8,393 nt of DNA from Pseudomonadota bacterium (lineage in GTDB: Bacteria; Pseudomonadota; Gammaproteobacteria; Burkholderiales; Sulfuricellaceae). The first letter of the stretch is position 1. Each line of letters begins with the position of its first letter. Shown here one piece after another: positions 1 to 6,240 of this stretch. The stretch covers positions 1 through 8,393 of the forward strand of contig JAJXTJ010000030.1 in the NCBI GenBank assembly GCA_021783895.1, written 5' to 3'. The translations under genes and the position numbers were made by a program. The notes under the pieces were generated by a model, which saw only the letters and a program-made list of their open reading frames with translations, was not told where the DNA came from and searched no databases.

Positions 1-135
1 TTGCCTACCTCGACATCAATTCAAAACATCAGTTTAACAGGTGGCCAATCTAAATACGAAGTGCCGACCACTTTGATGCGAAGACACCTTTGTGCGGAAT
101 GCTGTGTTCAACCATGGTCCAAACCCGAGAGTGAC
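1..135. other. non-coding left edge with short repeated motifs
   Basis: No reading frame here looks like a real protein. The plus-strand frame open from base 1 has no initiation signal visible and is unlike any family I know. What can be seen is a loosely repeated motif: cacctttg at 85-92 and again at 145-152, exactly 60 bases apart, with a relative, ccactttg, at 68-75. Arrays of short repeats next to a broken gene are typical of insertion-sequence ends, notably those of the IS21 family, but no transposase is present and I cannot confirm an element. The sequence could continue into something recognisable left of the window. Confidence 0.35.
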
Positions 136-261
136 TCATCTCGGCACCTTTGCCGACAGAAACAACAACAGCGAATTATCCGGGGATGCCGCGAAACCAA
201 ACCGTTGGCAGTAGCCGGTCGCCCGCTCATCAATGGCGTCGACGAACAGACCCTTAATCGC
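136..261 (-). pseudogene. C-terminal remnant of a GNAT-family acetyltransferase (TacT-like)
   Basis: Read on the minus strand in the frame that includes codon 252-250, the sequence gives [20 protein letters not shown], then FGFAASPDNSLLLFLSAK and a TGA stop at 138-136. The order 'hydrophobic-VDAID-E-A--Y-xxFGF-SP' is the end of GNAT N-acetyltransferases of the toxin (TacT/AtaT) type, where the tyrosine and FGF lie in the acetyl-CoA domain. Only about 40 codons survive. There is no acetyl-CoA-binding P-loop and no start. The fragment abuts and slightly overlaps the 3' end of nodI in another frame, so it is probably a relic fused there by a deletion or insertion. A 6-base inverted repeat (tcggca/tgccga, 141-156) overlaps its end but has no following T-run on either strand. 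Family recognition is from memory of the motif. Confidence 0.7.
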
Positions 262-1165
262 GCAAGTCGCGCCCGGTGAGCTTGAGAAACACATCTTCCA
301 GGCTGGCCGGGCGGTTCAGGTAGCGCAGATCGGTACGGTTGCACAATTGCTGCACCAGCGCCTCGCTGTTGCGGGTGTAGCAGAACACGGTTTCGCCGAC
401 CTTTTCGACCCGCTCGCAATAAGTGCTGCCGTGTGCGGCTGTCCAGCCGGCCACCCCTTCACCGTAGACTTCCACCACCTGCGGTTCAATGTGGTTGCGG
501 ATCAGCTCGTGCGGGCTGCCGGCGGCAATGATCTTGCCATGGTCCATGATCGCGATCCGGTCGCACAGGCGCTCCGCTTCCTCCATGAAATGGGTGGTGA
601 GCAGGATGGTCTTGCCCTGGTTGAGCAGCCGCCGCAAGCCCTGCCACATCATGTGCCGCGCCTGGGGATCGAGGCCGGTGGTCGGTTCGTCCAGAAAGAT
701 CAGGTCGGGGTCGTTGACCAGCGCCCGCGCCAGGGTAAGCCGCCGCTTCATGCCGCCGGAGAGGGCATCGATGCGCGCATCGGCGCGGTGTTCCAGGCCG
801 GCGAATTCGAGCAGGACCGGGATGCGCGCGGCGGTCTCGGCATCCTTCTGGCCGAAATAGCGGCCATAGGCGAGCAGGTTTTCGCGCACCGTGAAATCGG
901 GGTCGAGGTTGTCCATCTGCGGCACCACACCCACCCGCATCCTCGCCTCGCGCGCCTGGGCGGGAACCGGCAGGCCAAGCATGGAAATCGTACCGCCGTC
1001 CGGCGCAGTCAGTCCCAGCGCCAGACGCAGGGTGGTGGTCTTGCCGGCGCCATTCGGCCCAATCAGGCCGAAGCATTCGCCCGGCTCAACGGCCAAGTCG
1101 AGACCGGCCACGACTTCGAGCGCGCCGTAGGATTTGCGCAGGTTCTGGATGTTCAGCAGCGACAT
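254..1165 (-). CDS. nodI: NodI-type ABC transporter ATP-binding protein
   Basis: This is the cytoplasmic ATPase of an ABC-2 type exporter of the NodI/DrrA class (303 residues, the usual NodI length). Visible motifs are Walker A GPNGAGKT (36-43), Q-loop glutamine 83, signature LSGGM (135-139), Walker B LIFLDE (155-160) and switch histidine 192, followed by a C-terminal regulatory domain ending in the typical [12 protein letters not shown] chose the ATG at 1165 because homologous sequence starts there; the frame is open further upstream but that stretch is not protein-like. The Shine-Dalgarno is weak. In rhizobia NodI works with the permease NodJ to export lipo-chitin signals; in other betaproteobacteria the substrate is unknown. 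nodJ would normally follow directly but is absent: the stop lies against a GNAT remnant. It follows the hydrolase gene after 91 bases and may be co-transcribed with it. All ATPase motifs are intact, so the ATPase itself is not obviously dead. Confidence 0.92.
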   Translation of the reverse strand: MSLLNIQNLRKSYGALEVVAGLDLAVEPGECFGLIGPNGAGKTTTLRLALGLTAPDGGTISMLGLPVPAQAREARMRVGVVPQMDNLDPDFTVRENLLAYGRYFGQKDAETAARIPVLLEFAGLEHRADARIDALSGGMKRRLTLARALVNDPDLIFLDEPTTGLDPQARHMMWQGLRRLLNQGKTILLTTHFMEEAERLCDRIAIMDHGKIIAAGSPHELIRNHIEPQVVEVYGEGVAGWTAAHGSTYCERVEKVGETVFCYTRNSEALVQQLCNRTDLRYLNRPASLEDVFLKLTGRDLRD

Positions 1166-1180
1166 GAGCAGGGAGCAGTG

Positions 1181-1195
1181 CCTTCCGCAGGAAGG
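1181..1195. repeat. short perfect hairpin in the nodI leader
   Basis: ccttcc-gca-ggaagg forms a perfect 6-base stem with a 3-base loop, 15 bases upstream of the nodI start. It sits in the 91-base spacer after the hydrolase gene and has no T-run, so it is not an intrinsic terminator. It could reduce nodI translation or be part of a dispersed REP-like element; the sequence alone does not decide. Confidence 0.4.
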
Positions 1196-1256
1196 TGCGA
1201 CCGTCCGCGATTGTCGCTGGACGCCGACACGAGGAAGTGAAAATTCATGATATCCA

Positions 1257-1865
1257 TTAAAGGAGGCGGAGACATGAGTCGGCCACGATCCGGGCAAGCA
1301 GGTTGAGTTGGCCATGGAAAAAATGCCCCGCGCCCGGCACCACGGTGATCGGCAGGCTTTGTGGCCGCGCCCAGTCGAGCACGTCTGCCAGCGGCACGAC
1401 TTCATCCTGTTCGCCGTGGATCACCAACGTGTCGGCCGGCACAGCGCCGACCTCGAAGTGTTTCACCGCCGGGGCGACCAGCGCCAGCTGTCGCGCTTCA
1501 AGGCGTTCCAGCACGCGGGTCTGGACGTAGCCGCCGAAGGAAAAGCCGGCCAGCGTGAAGGGCAGATTGCCCAGCTCGCGCGTTGCATGACCGGCCAGCG
1601 CCAGCATGTCCTCGGTTTCACCGATGCCGTGATCGAACTCCCCCGCGCTTTGCCCGACGCCGCGGAAGTTGAGGCGAAATGCAGCCAACCCGAGCCGGCT
1701 GAAAGTCTTGGCCAGGGTGGTCACCACCTTGTTGTCCATGGTGCCGCCATAAAGGGGATGCGGATGGGCGACCAGGGCGATGCCGCGGCATTCGCCGCTG
1801 GGCAGGGCGACCGCCGCTTCCAGCCTGCCAGCCGGTCCATCGATGAAAAAATGCTGCGAGGTCAC
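1257..1865 (-). CDS. alpha/beta hydrolase (COG2945-like)
   Basis: A 202-residue cytoplasmic alpha/beta hydrolase; there is no signal peptide. The hallmarks are [15 protein letters not shown] near the N-terminus (oxyanion-hole region), LNFRGVG, the nucleophile elbow GFSFGG (G-x-S-x-G), the acid in HGEQDEVVP, and the catalytic histidine in GAGHFFHG, so the Ser-Asp-His triad is complete. Family length is about 200-220 residues. The frame also opens at TTG 1901, but that codon overlaps a TATAAT box, and relatives begin at about '[17 protein letters not shown]'; I therefore take GTG 1865. No clear Shine-Dalgarno is seen. The substrate is not predictable; such proteins are usually listed as esterases or dienelactone-hydrolase-like. 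nodI follows after 91 bases, suggesting a two-gene transcript. Confidence 0.85.
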   Translation of the reverse strand: MTSQHFFIDGPAGRLEAAVALPSGECRGIALVAHPHPLYGGTMDNKVVTTLAKTFSRLGLAAFRLNFRGVGQSAGEFDHGIGETEDMLALAGHATRELGNLPFTLAGFSFGGYVQTRVLERLEARQLALVAPAVKHFEVGAVPADTLVIHGEQDEVVPLADVLDWARPQSLPITVVPGAGHFFHGQLNLLARIVADSCLRLL

Positions 1866-1900
1866 GGATAGAAGATGCGTGAGTTGCCAGAATGTGGCCA

Positions 1901-1906
1901 ATTATA
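1901..1906 (-). promoter_or_regulatory. -10 element (TATAAT) for the hydrolase gene
   Basis: On the minus strand the sequence reads a perfect TATAAT whose inner end lies 35 bases before the GTG at 1865. Transcription would start near 1894 and leave a leader of about 30 bases. No good -35 is found at 16-18 bases further upstream, where the sequence is GC-rich, so either an activator is needed or it is weak. A small dyad (gagc-ggg-gctc, 1928-1938) lies just upstream. The box supports independent expression of the hydrolase and nodI genes rather than read-through from the DUF3443 gene. Confidence 0.55.
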
Positions 1907-1964
1907 CGGGGCGGCGCGTCCCTTAGCGAGCGGGGCTCCTACTTCTACCGCGACCCGCAATTTT

Positions 1965-3659
1965 TTAATAAGCCCAATATGGCCCCTGGCCGGACGGCGT
2001 AGCCGCCCCCTGGATAGCCGTAAACACCTTTCGCCCGAAGAAAAATGGGATCCCCCAGTCAAATTGGCGGCTGAATGCGGTACCTCCCGCGTTGGCTGCC
2101 GTGACACCAACCGCCAGCGCATCCACATTCACCAGGGTGAAATTCACCAAACCGCTGGCCAAGCCGCCTGACGCCGTGTTTGTGGCCGAAAGCGCCAAAG
2201 GAGTGGCTGGGCAGTAAAAGCCGACTGATGACGTACACCGGCTGATCGTAGAATCTGCAAAGAAAATCCCGTTGCTGCCGCTATCGATGAAGCTGGTTAT
2301 CGTTGTCCCCTTGTAAGTGGTTGAAAAATGTCCGGAGCTATTGGCCGCATAGACAGTGGTGCTGCCGAGCGCGTTGTCCGCCTGGGTGCCGATGCCGAAG
2401 ATCAGCGAACCCGTGGGGTTTGTGGCACCCGCATCGCCTATCGCAGGAAGAACCATCACGACGCCGTTGTTGTCCTGAGAAAATAGCGCAACCGGGTTCA
2501 TGATAATTTGTGATGACGTCACTTTTGTTCCGACGCACCCCGAAGCCGGGCACGAGTAGTAAGTTGCAGGAATCACGCTCGCCATGCAAGGGTCGCAGTC
2601 GTTGGAAAACAGCCCGACACCCAGGATACCGTTTGCCCCCATACCCGCGGCAGTGCTCTTGTTGAGCCCGGTGCTGCTGCAATCGTTGGGAATGCCAGCA
2701 ACGCCACCGGGATTGTCGCCGATCGTCTGAATGGGCGCATTCAAGGCAACTTCGCCAGCGAGTTTGATGTCTGCGCGCCGCACCGATCCCCACGCAAACC
2801 CGTCGGCGAACACCGCGCACTCGCCCAGCGCATTGCCGCTCGAATTCATCACTGCGGGCAGGCTGAGGCTGGCATTGAGCACGCCGGGCTTTACCAAACG
2901 CAGTCCCGATGAACCCGTATCCACAAGCACATGGTCGATAGTCTGGCAATTCGCTGTTCCGGGCTCACACACCGTAACGCTTACAAAGGGGATGTTGAAT
3001 GCCGGGATCGCTAACGGGCCGCCATCCAGTACGACCGACAACGAATTGGATACAGGGGTGACGGTCAGAGTGGCCGAACTGCTGGCGCTGCCTCCCGGGC
3101 CCGTGCAGTCAAGGCCGTATGGGTATGTGCCTGCCGCACTTTGAGAAACCGTTTGGCTGCCCGAAGTGGCGGTTGTCCCGCTCCAGGCTCCGTTGGCCGT
3201 ACACGCCGTGGCATTCGTGGTGCTCCAGGTCAATGTAGAAGACTGCCCGACGGCGGTACTGGCGGGCGTGAGTGAAATGGAAACGGTGGGAGGGGCCAGC
3301 GCCGGGTTATTGGAAACGGTAAGGGTGGCCTGCGCGCTGCCACTGCCGCCAGGGCCTGTACATGTGACTGAGTAGCTGTAGCTGCCGGCCGCCGTCTGCG
3401 ATGTTTCCTGAGCGCCGCTGGTCGCGATGGCTCCGCTCCAGGAATCGCTTGCCACACAGGATGTGGCGTTTGAGGCGCTCCAGGTAATGGTTGCAGCCTG
3501 GCCTGCGACCACCGTTAGCGGGCTCAACGACAGACTGACTATGGGGCTGTTGACAGGTGAGGAAGAACTGCCGCCACCCCCGCCGCAAGAAGCGATCAGC
3601 AGGACGGCTGCTACAGCGAGGCAACGTGCAAGAAAATGTGAACGCATACCGTTTTTCAT
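1965..3659 (-). CDS. DUF3443 lipoprotein with two Ig-like repeats and a pepsin-like domain
   Basis: The 564-residue product is exported. Residues 1-25 are a lipoprotein signal ending in lipobox LIASC (lipidated Cys25), followed by a glycine/serine linker. Residues 40-116 and 125-201 are two Ig-like modules, each with one Trp and a Cys pair. Residues about 206-564 match DUF3443, a family without an assigned function as far as I know. That domain contains VLVDTGSSGLRL (Asp247), NGILGVGLF (343-351), TGSLIFGIG (416-424), SFIDSGSNGIFF (Asp459) and WGIPFFFGRKVFTAI (535-549). These lie in the order and roughly the spacing of pepsin-type aspartic proteases, with many cysteines (231, 238, 281, 327, 355, 358, 370, 375, 475, 483) fit for disulfides. 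The start ATG overlaps the DUF2844 stop (ATGA), indicating translational coupling; no Shine-Dalgarno is visible. Upstream in-frame sequence is antisense-like and rejected. Protease activity is my inference. Confidence 0.88.
   Translation of the reverse strand: MKNGMRSHFLARCLAVAAVLLIASCGGGGGSSSSPVNSPIVSLSLSPLTVVAGQAATITWSASNATSCVASDSWSGAIATSGAQETSQTAAGSYSYSVTCTGPGGSGSAQATLTVSNNPALAPPTVSISLTPASTAVGQSSTLTWSTTNATACTANGAWSGTTATSGSQTVSQSAAGTYPYGLDCTGPGGSASSSATLTVTPVSNSLSVVLDGGPLAIPAFNIPFVSVTVCEPGTANCQTIDHVLVDTGSSGLRLVKPGVLNASLSLPAVMNSSGNALGECAVFADGFAWGSVRRADIKLAGEVALNAPIQTIGDNPGGVAGIPNDCSSTGLNKSTAAGMGANGILGVGLFSNDCDPCMASVIPATYYSCPASGCVGTKVTSSQIIMNPVALFSQDNNGVVMVLPAIGDAGATNPTGSLIFGIGTQADNALGSTTVYAANSSGHFSTTYKGTTITSFIDSGSNGIFFADSTISRCTSSVGFYCPATPLALSATNTASGGLASGLVNFTLVNVDALAVGVTAANAGGTAFSRQFDWGIPFFFGRKVFTAIQGAATPSGQGPYWAY
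3057..3542 (-). repeat. tandem Ig-like modules within the DUF3443 lipoprotein
   Basis: Two protein modules repeat with an exact 85-residue (255-base) register and no gap. Cys68/Cys153, Cys100/Cys185 and Trp60/Trp145 coincide, as do the blocks AxxSG, SQ.AAG.Y and CTGPGGS. By hand count 44 of 77 aligned residues are identical. Such modules usually hold a catalytic domain away from the membrane or bind partners. The divergence shows that this is an old duplication, not a recent slippage event. Confidence 0.85.
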
Positions 3660-4123
3660 TGGATGTCTTGCGAGGTAACGCCCGCGGGCATTTCGCTCGG
3701 CAAATAGGCCCGGCCAAAGAAATCGCGCATACGGCCACCCGACTCGATGACCAGATTGCTTCCCTTGACTTGAGAACGTGGATGTCCCGCATGAGCGATG
3801 TGCGACTGCTGCGCCAGCATGGTATCGAAGTGGGGGCCCAGGAGTTGCCGCAAATCCGGCTTGAAGGCTCCCGACCAAGCCACCGCAAACACCGTACCGC
3901 TGGCCGACAAATATTGCCGAATTGCCGTCCCGCTCGGCAAGGTCAACTCGTACACGGTATAAGCGGCAGTCGCTGAGACACTCGCTGGTGTCTGCACCTT
4001 CATATGGACTCTATCTGCCTCGATGCTCGCGAGGTTGCCCCCAAGTGTCGCATGTGCGGAGAAACTGGCGGTGGTGAGAACAAATCCAGCCAGTGCCAGA
4101 ATCGCCGAAATGTAATTTGGCAT
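3656..4123 (-). CDS. secreted DUF2844 family protein
   Basis: A small exported protein of 155 residues. Residues 1-25 form a Sec signal peptide with a hydrophobic core (ISAILALAGFVLTTASF) and an AHA cleavage site before TLGG. The mature part has the DUF2844 pattern as I know it: LGGxxxSIxAD near the start, YTVYELTLPSGTAIRQYLS and FAVAWSGAFKPDLRQLLG in the middle, and SGGRMRDFFGRAYLP near the end. The biochemical role is unknown. A good Shine-Dalgarno (AAGGAA, complement of 4132-4137) lies 8 bases before the ATG. The stop overlaps the start of the DUF3443 gene, so the two proteins are made together and probably act together in the periplasm or outer membrane. No cysteines and no catalytic motif are evident; a partner, inhibitor or substrate role for the putative protease is conceivable but unproven. 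Confidence 0.85.
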   Translation of the reverse strand: MPNYISAILALAGFVLTTASFSAHATLGGNLASIEADRVHMKVQTPASVSATAAYTVYELTLPSGTAIRQYLSASGTVFAVAWSGAFKPDLRQLLGPHFDTMLAQQSHIAHAGHPRSQVKGSNLVIESGGRMRDFFGRAYLPSEMPAGVTSQDIQ

Positions 4124-4472
4124 GGCATAAATTCCTTATCTTGAATAGTCCATCAACGGTCATCTTATCGCATTGCAGAGAGGGCATTTTCCAATCCAGA
4201 AAATAAGTCTGAACGGAGTCCGGTGAATCTGAGTATCTAAACGTTGTTCTGCATCAGTCGGAACGTAAACGCTGTTGGCGCCACACGGTTTTTTCGCATT
4301 ACGGCCATGTTGACCGCTGTTAGGAATATTCGTGAATGCAAGGCTTGGCTGCCCGTCATTACCGCATCGAGATCAACGGTGAGACCGTCCGGGTGGGCGC
4401 GAAAGGTGTCAAGTAACGTTTCGGAGAAGGTGCTCTATTTTTTATTGGGCGCTACTTTGGGTTGATGACGAT
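4124..4472. other. 349-base intergenic region with short coding-like frames
   Basis: Only the ribosome binding site of the DUF2844 gene is certain here. An AT-rich dyad, attttc-caatcca-gaaaat (4186-4204), lies about 65 bases before the DUF2844 start and might be an operator. On the plus strand a 26-codon frame at 4336-4416 has a plausible Shine-Dalgarno (TAGGAA) and reads ARHYRIEINGETVRVGAKG near its end. On the minus strand an overlapping frame, open for about 65 codons (roughly 4245-4440), lacks a good early start. Both show coding-like third positions, so a decayed gene may lie here, but I do not recognise it. There is no clear terminator for the ankyrin gene. Confidence 0.45.
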
Positions 4473-5867
4473 TCAGTGCTTGGCGCCAGGATTGAGAAAC
4501 AATTTCACAATTTCAGTCTTGTTCTTTTCTCTCGCCAGAGATAGCGGTGTAGCCCCCTCCCGATGGGCGGCATTACAGTCGGCACCGGCATCCATCAGGA
4601 GCTTGATGACCGCGAGATGCCCGTTGGCGGTGGCCTTGTGCAAAGGCGTCCAGCCTTCTTCATCACACTGGTTTACTATGGCGCCTTTTTTGAGCAGCAT
4701 CTGGACGATCTCGGTATGTCCACGGGCAGATGCCTGCATCAGGGGTGTCCAGCCGTAGCGGTTGGCGGTGTCCGGGTTTACGCCTTTATTCAGCAGAATG
4801 GCGGTGACTTCCTTGAAGCCATTGAATGCGGCCCAGTGGATGGGGGCATACCCGTCCTTGTCCTGAATGTGGATATTGGCGCCATTTTCAATTAACAGCT
4901 TGGCGATGTTTTCATTGCCGTTGAAGGTGGCGATCATGAGCGGAGTCCAGCCGTTTTCGCTGACATGGTTCACGTCGATGCCGCCCTTGATGAATAATTC
5001 GGCGGTAGCCTGATCTCCCCGTTCCAGGGTGGTCATGAAGTACTGTGCCTGGAAGCCGATTCCCTTTTCGCTCAGAGCCTTTTTAGCTTTATCCTGCTCC
5101 CATGGGTCGATTTCGACTGCTGCTGCGGCTTGTTGTTTCAGCATTTCATAGGTTTTGTTCAGGATCAAAATATCTCGTGCGACATCCTCGGGAAAGCCCT
5201 GGCGACCGCCACGTTTGTCCATCATCAGGTCCGAGAAGTAATCCTCGATTGCCGGCGTATCCCACAGCTCGGAAATTTTGTTGAGGATGCGTTCAAATTT
5301 CTGCTCCAGCGCGAAAGGATATCTATCCGGCATTTTACGGAGGATAGCGGCCATTTTTGAATTTTTCTTTTCGCGGAAACGCGCCGTTGCCAAATCGCTC
5401 AGGCAACGCTGGTTGACCGTCAATTTGCTGACTGCCGTATGCGGCACGAAATAGCGCATGGCCCATCCCGTTTTTTTCGGCTGGTAAAGGAACCAGCCAG
5501 TTTCTGAACAGGCCTGACCGAGGGTCATTCCGCTCATGGGAGCGCCGGACTTGAATTCAAGAACGAACGGCAAGCTGGCTTTCTCCCACTCGTCCTCAGC
5601 GATCTCTTCGCCATTCTGGCTAACGAGGTGCGCATCATCGAGCAGGCGTATCCACTTTATTTCCTCGATAGAAATCGGTTTCTGCTTCGCGTTTGCGGAG
5701 GCAAAGGTGATGAACAGTTTCTGTTTCGGATGGAATGCGGTGATGCTGCAGAGGGAGTTTTTGCCATCCATGTAAGCGATCATGCAAGCTTTTGGACGTT
5801 CATCCGGGGGTTCATCTGCAAGGTGACATGCTTTGGGCAATGGCCATTGAAAATTTTTTGTTTTCAT
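4473..5867 (-). CDS. ankyrin-repeat protein with N-terminal GspE/PulE-type accessory domain
   Basis: A 464-residue protein with no signal peptide or membrane segment, so probably cytoplasmic. Residues 1-155 resemble, from memory, the domain found before the ATPase core in betaproteobacterial GspE/PulE-like proteins. It has two beta-rich halves: one with the lead LPKACHLADEPPDERPKAC and the segment IKWIRLLDDAHLVSQNGEE, the other reading FVLEFKSGAPMSGMTLG. Residues 180-245 form a helical linker with the block ELWDTPAIEDYFSDLMMDKR. Residues 272-461 are six ankyrin repeats of 33 residues: the first degenerate, four canonical (G-W-T-P-L...A...G) and a shorter last one. Ankyrin stacks bind proteins; with the N-terminal domain this suggests an adaptor, perhaps for a pilus or secretion ATPase, which is inference. 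The ATG at 5867 keeps the conserved N-terminus but has no obvious Shine-Dalgarno. The gene stands alone between long spacers. Confidence 0.88.
   Translation of the reverse strand: MKTKNFQWPLPKACHLADEPPDERPKACMIAYMDGKNSLCSITAFHPKQKLFITFASANAKQKPISIEEIKWIRLLDDAHLVSQNGEEIAEDEWEKASLPFVLEFKSGAPMSGMTLGQACSETGWFLYQPKKTGWAMRYFVPHTAVSKLTVNQRCLSDLATARFREKKNSKMAAILRKMPDRYPFALEQKFERILNKISELWDTPAIEDYFSDLMMDKRGGRQGFPEDVARDILILNKTYEMLKQQAAAAVEIDPWEQDKAKKALSEKGIGFQAQYFMTTLERGDQATAELFIKGGIDVNHVSENGWTPLMIATFNGNENIAKLLIENGANIHIQDKDGYAPIHWAAFNGFKEVTAILLNKGVNPDTANRYGWTPLMQASARGHTEIVQMLLKKGAIVNQCDEEGWTPLHKATANGHLAVIKLLMDAGADCNAAHREGATPLSLAREKNKTEIVKLFLNPGAKH
4485..5054 (-). repeat. six ankyrin repeats, 99-base period
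   Basis: The units begin at about residues 272, 305, 338, 371, 404 and 437 of the ankyrin protein, a strict 33-residue register. Units 2-5 carry the consensus G-x-T/A-P-L/I-x-x-A-x-x-N/R-G, the helix pair ending in LL, and the G-A/V-x-x-N turn. The first unit lacks the TPL motif and forms an N-cap; the last (EGATPLSLAREKNK) is a C-cap. Confidence 0.9.
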
Positions 5868-5978
5868 GATTTATACATCAAAGTTAAGTCCAGCCCATTA
5901 CGTCGATTCAGCGAGGGTGTTCATCTATCTTTGACTTTGGATAAATACTATCAGGAATTCAGGGTAAGTAACAATAAA

Positions 5979-6092
5979 ATGGCTTGGTTCGAAATCGGGA
6001 GTCCGGGAGCGATTGCGCTCGCCGGGCACGACCTGATTGCGCAAGCGAAGACCGGCAGCGGCAAGTGCAGGCCGGTGAATTCACAAAGTTGA
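5979..6092 (+). pseudogene. fragment of a DEAD-box RNA helicase around Walker A
   Basis: In the plus-strand frame through 6012-6065 the sequence reads ALAGHDLIAQAKTGSGK. This is motif I with its preceding segment in DbpA/RhlE-type ATP-dependent RNA helicases, where the usual text is 'LAGxDLIAQAKTGSGKTAAF'. The match breaks off at once: the next residues are CRPVNSQS and a TGA at 6090-6092. Upstream of about 6009 there is no Q motif and no further helicase sequence, and no DEAD, SAT or C-terminal motif exists anywhere in the window. It is therefore a scrap of about 20 conserved codons left by deletion. The ATG at 5979 gives a 37-codon frame, but I do not think it makes a working protein. Confidence 0.65.
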
Positions 6093-6180
6093 ATACCCGT
6101 TTCGAAAGAAATTGACCGGCTGATTCGGGTCGATTGACCTTGACCGCAAACCCAATCCCCCCGTATTCCAAGCACCCGAA

Positions 6181-6216
6181 ATAAAAACCCCGGACACTGG
6201 TCGGAACCGGCGTCCG
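6181..6216 (-). terminator. rho-independent terminator of prk
   Basis: Read on the minus strand, an 11-base stem (complement of 6206-6216 pairing with that of 6191-6201, one mismatch and one G-U pair) closes a 4-base loop. It is followed by a short G-run and then TTTTT (complement of 6183-6187). It starts 24 bases after the prk stop, the classic layout, and should prevent read-through into the ankyrin gene. Confidence 0.8.
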
Positions 6217-6240
6217 AATTTGCACGGCGTTTCTCAGTCT

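Larger units (their letters stand above)
5868..6240. other. 373-base spacer between the ankyrin gene and prk
   Basis: It holds, from the prk side, the prk terminator (6181-6216), an unremarkable stretch (about 6093-6180), a plus-strand helicase scrap (5979-6092) and a markedly AT-rich upstream region for the ankyrin gene. In the last part a weak minus-strand promoter is possible: TTGTTA (complement of 5969-5974), an 18-base spacer, then TAGTAT (complement of 5945-5950). Each matches only four of six consensus bases. I see no tRNA or small RNA signature. Confidence 0.5.

Noticed and set aside
141..156. Hairpin tcggca-cctt-tgccga as a terminator of nodI
   Set aside because: The stem is only six bases and no T-run follows on either strand.
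233..1240. Long plus-strand frame (335 codons) opposite nodI
   Set aside because: It is antisense to a clear ABC ATPase; the composition (rich in His, Gln, Ala, Gly) is what GC-rich antisense frames give, and no domain is seen.
1153..1257. 34-codon minus-strand frame starting at the hydrolase stop (TAATG) and ending within nodI
   Set aside because: The overlap is suggestive of coupling, but there is no Shine-Dalgarno, it runs through the hairpin at 1181-1195, and the sequence is not protein-like.
1166..1405. N-terminal extension of NodI by 80 residues
   Set aside because: The extra residues overlap the hydrolase gene, are Cys/Arg-rich and antisense-like, and known NodI proteins begin at about [11 protein letters not shown].
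3660..3878. N-terminal extension of the DUF3443 protein by 73 residues
   Set aside because: It overlaps the DUF2844 gene in another frame and would bury the lipoprotein signal peptide, which must be at the N-terminus.
6066..6085. Similarity of the DNA after the helicase scrap to a segment of prk (both encode a short 'AGEFT' string)
   Set aside because: Only about a dozen bases agree and the flanks do not; this is within chance for one window.
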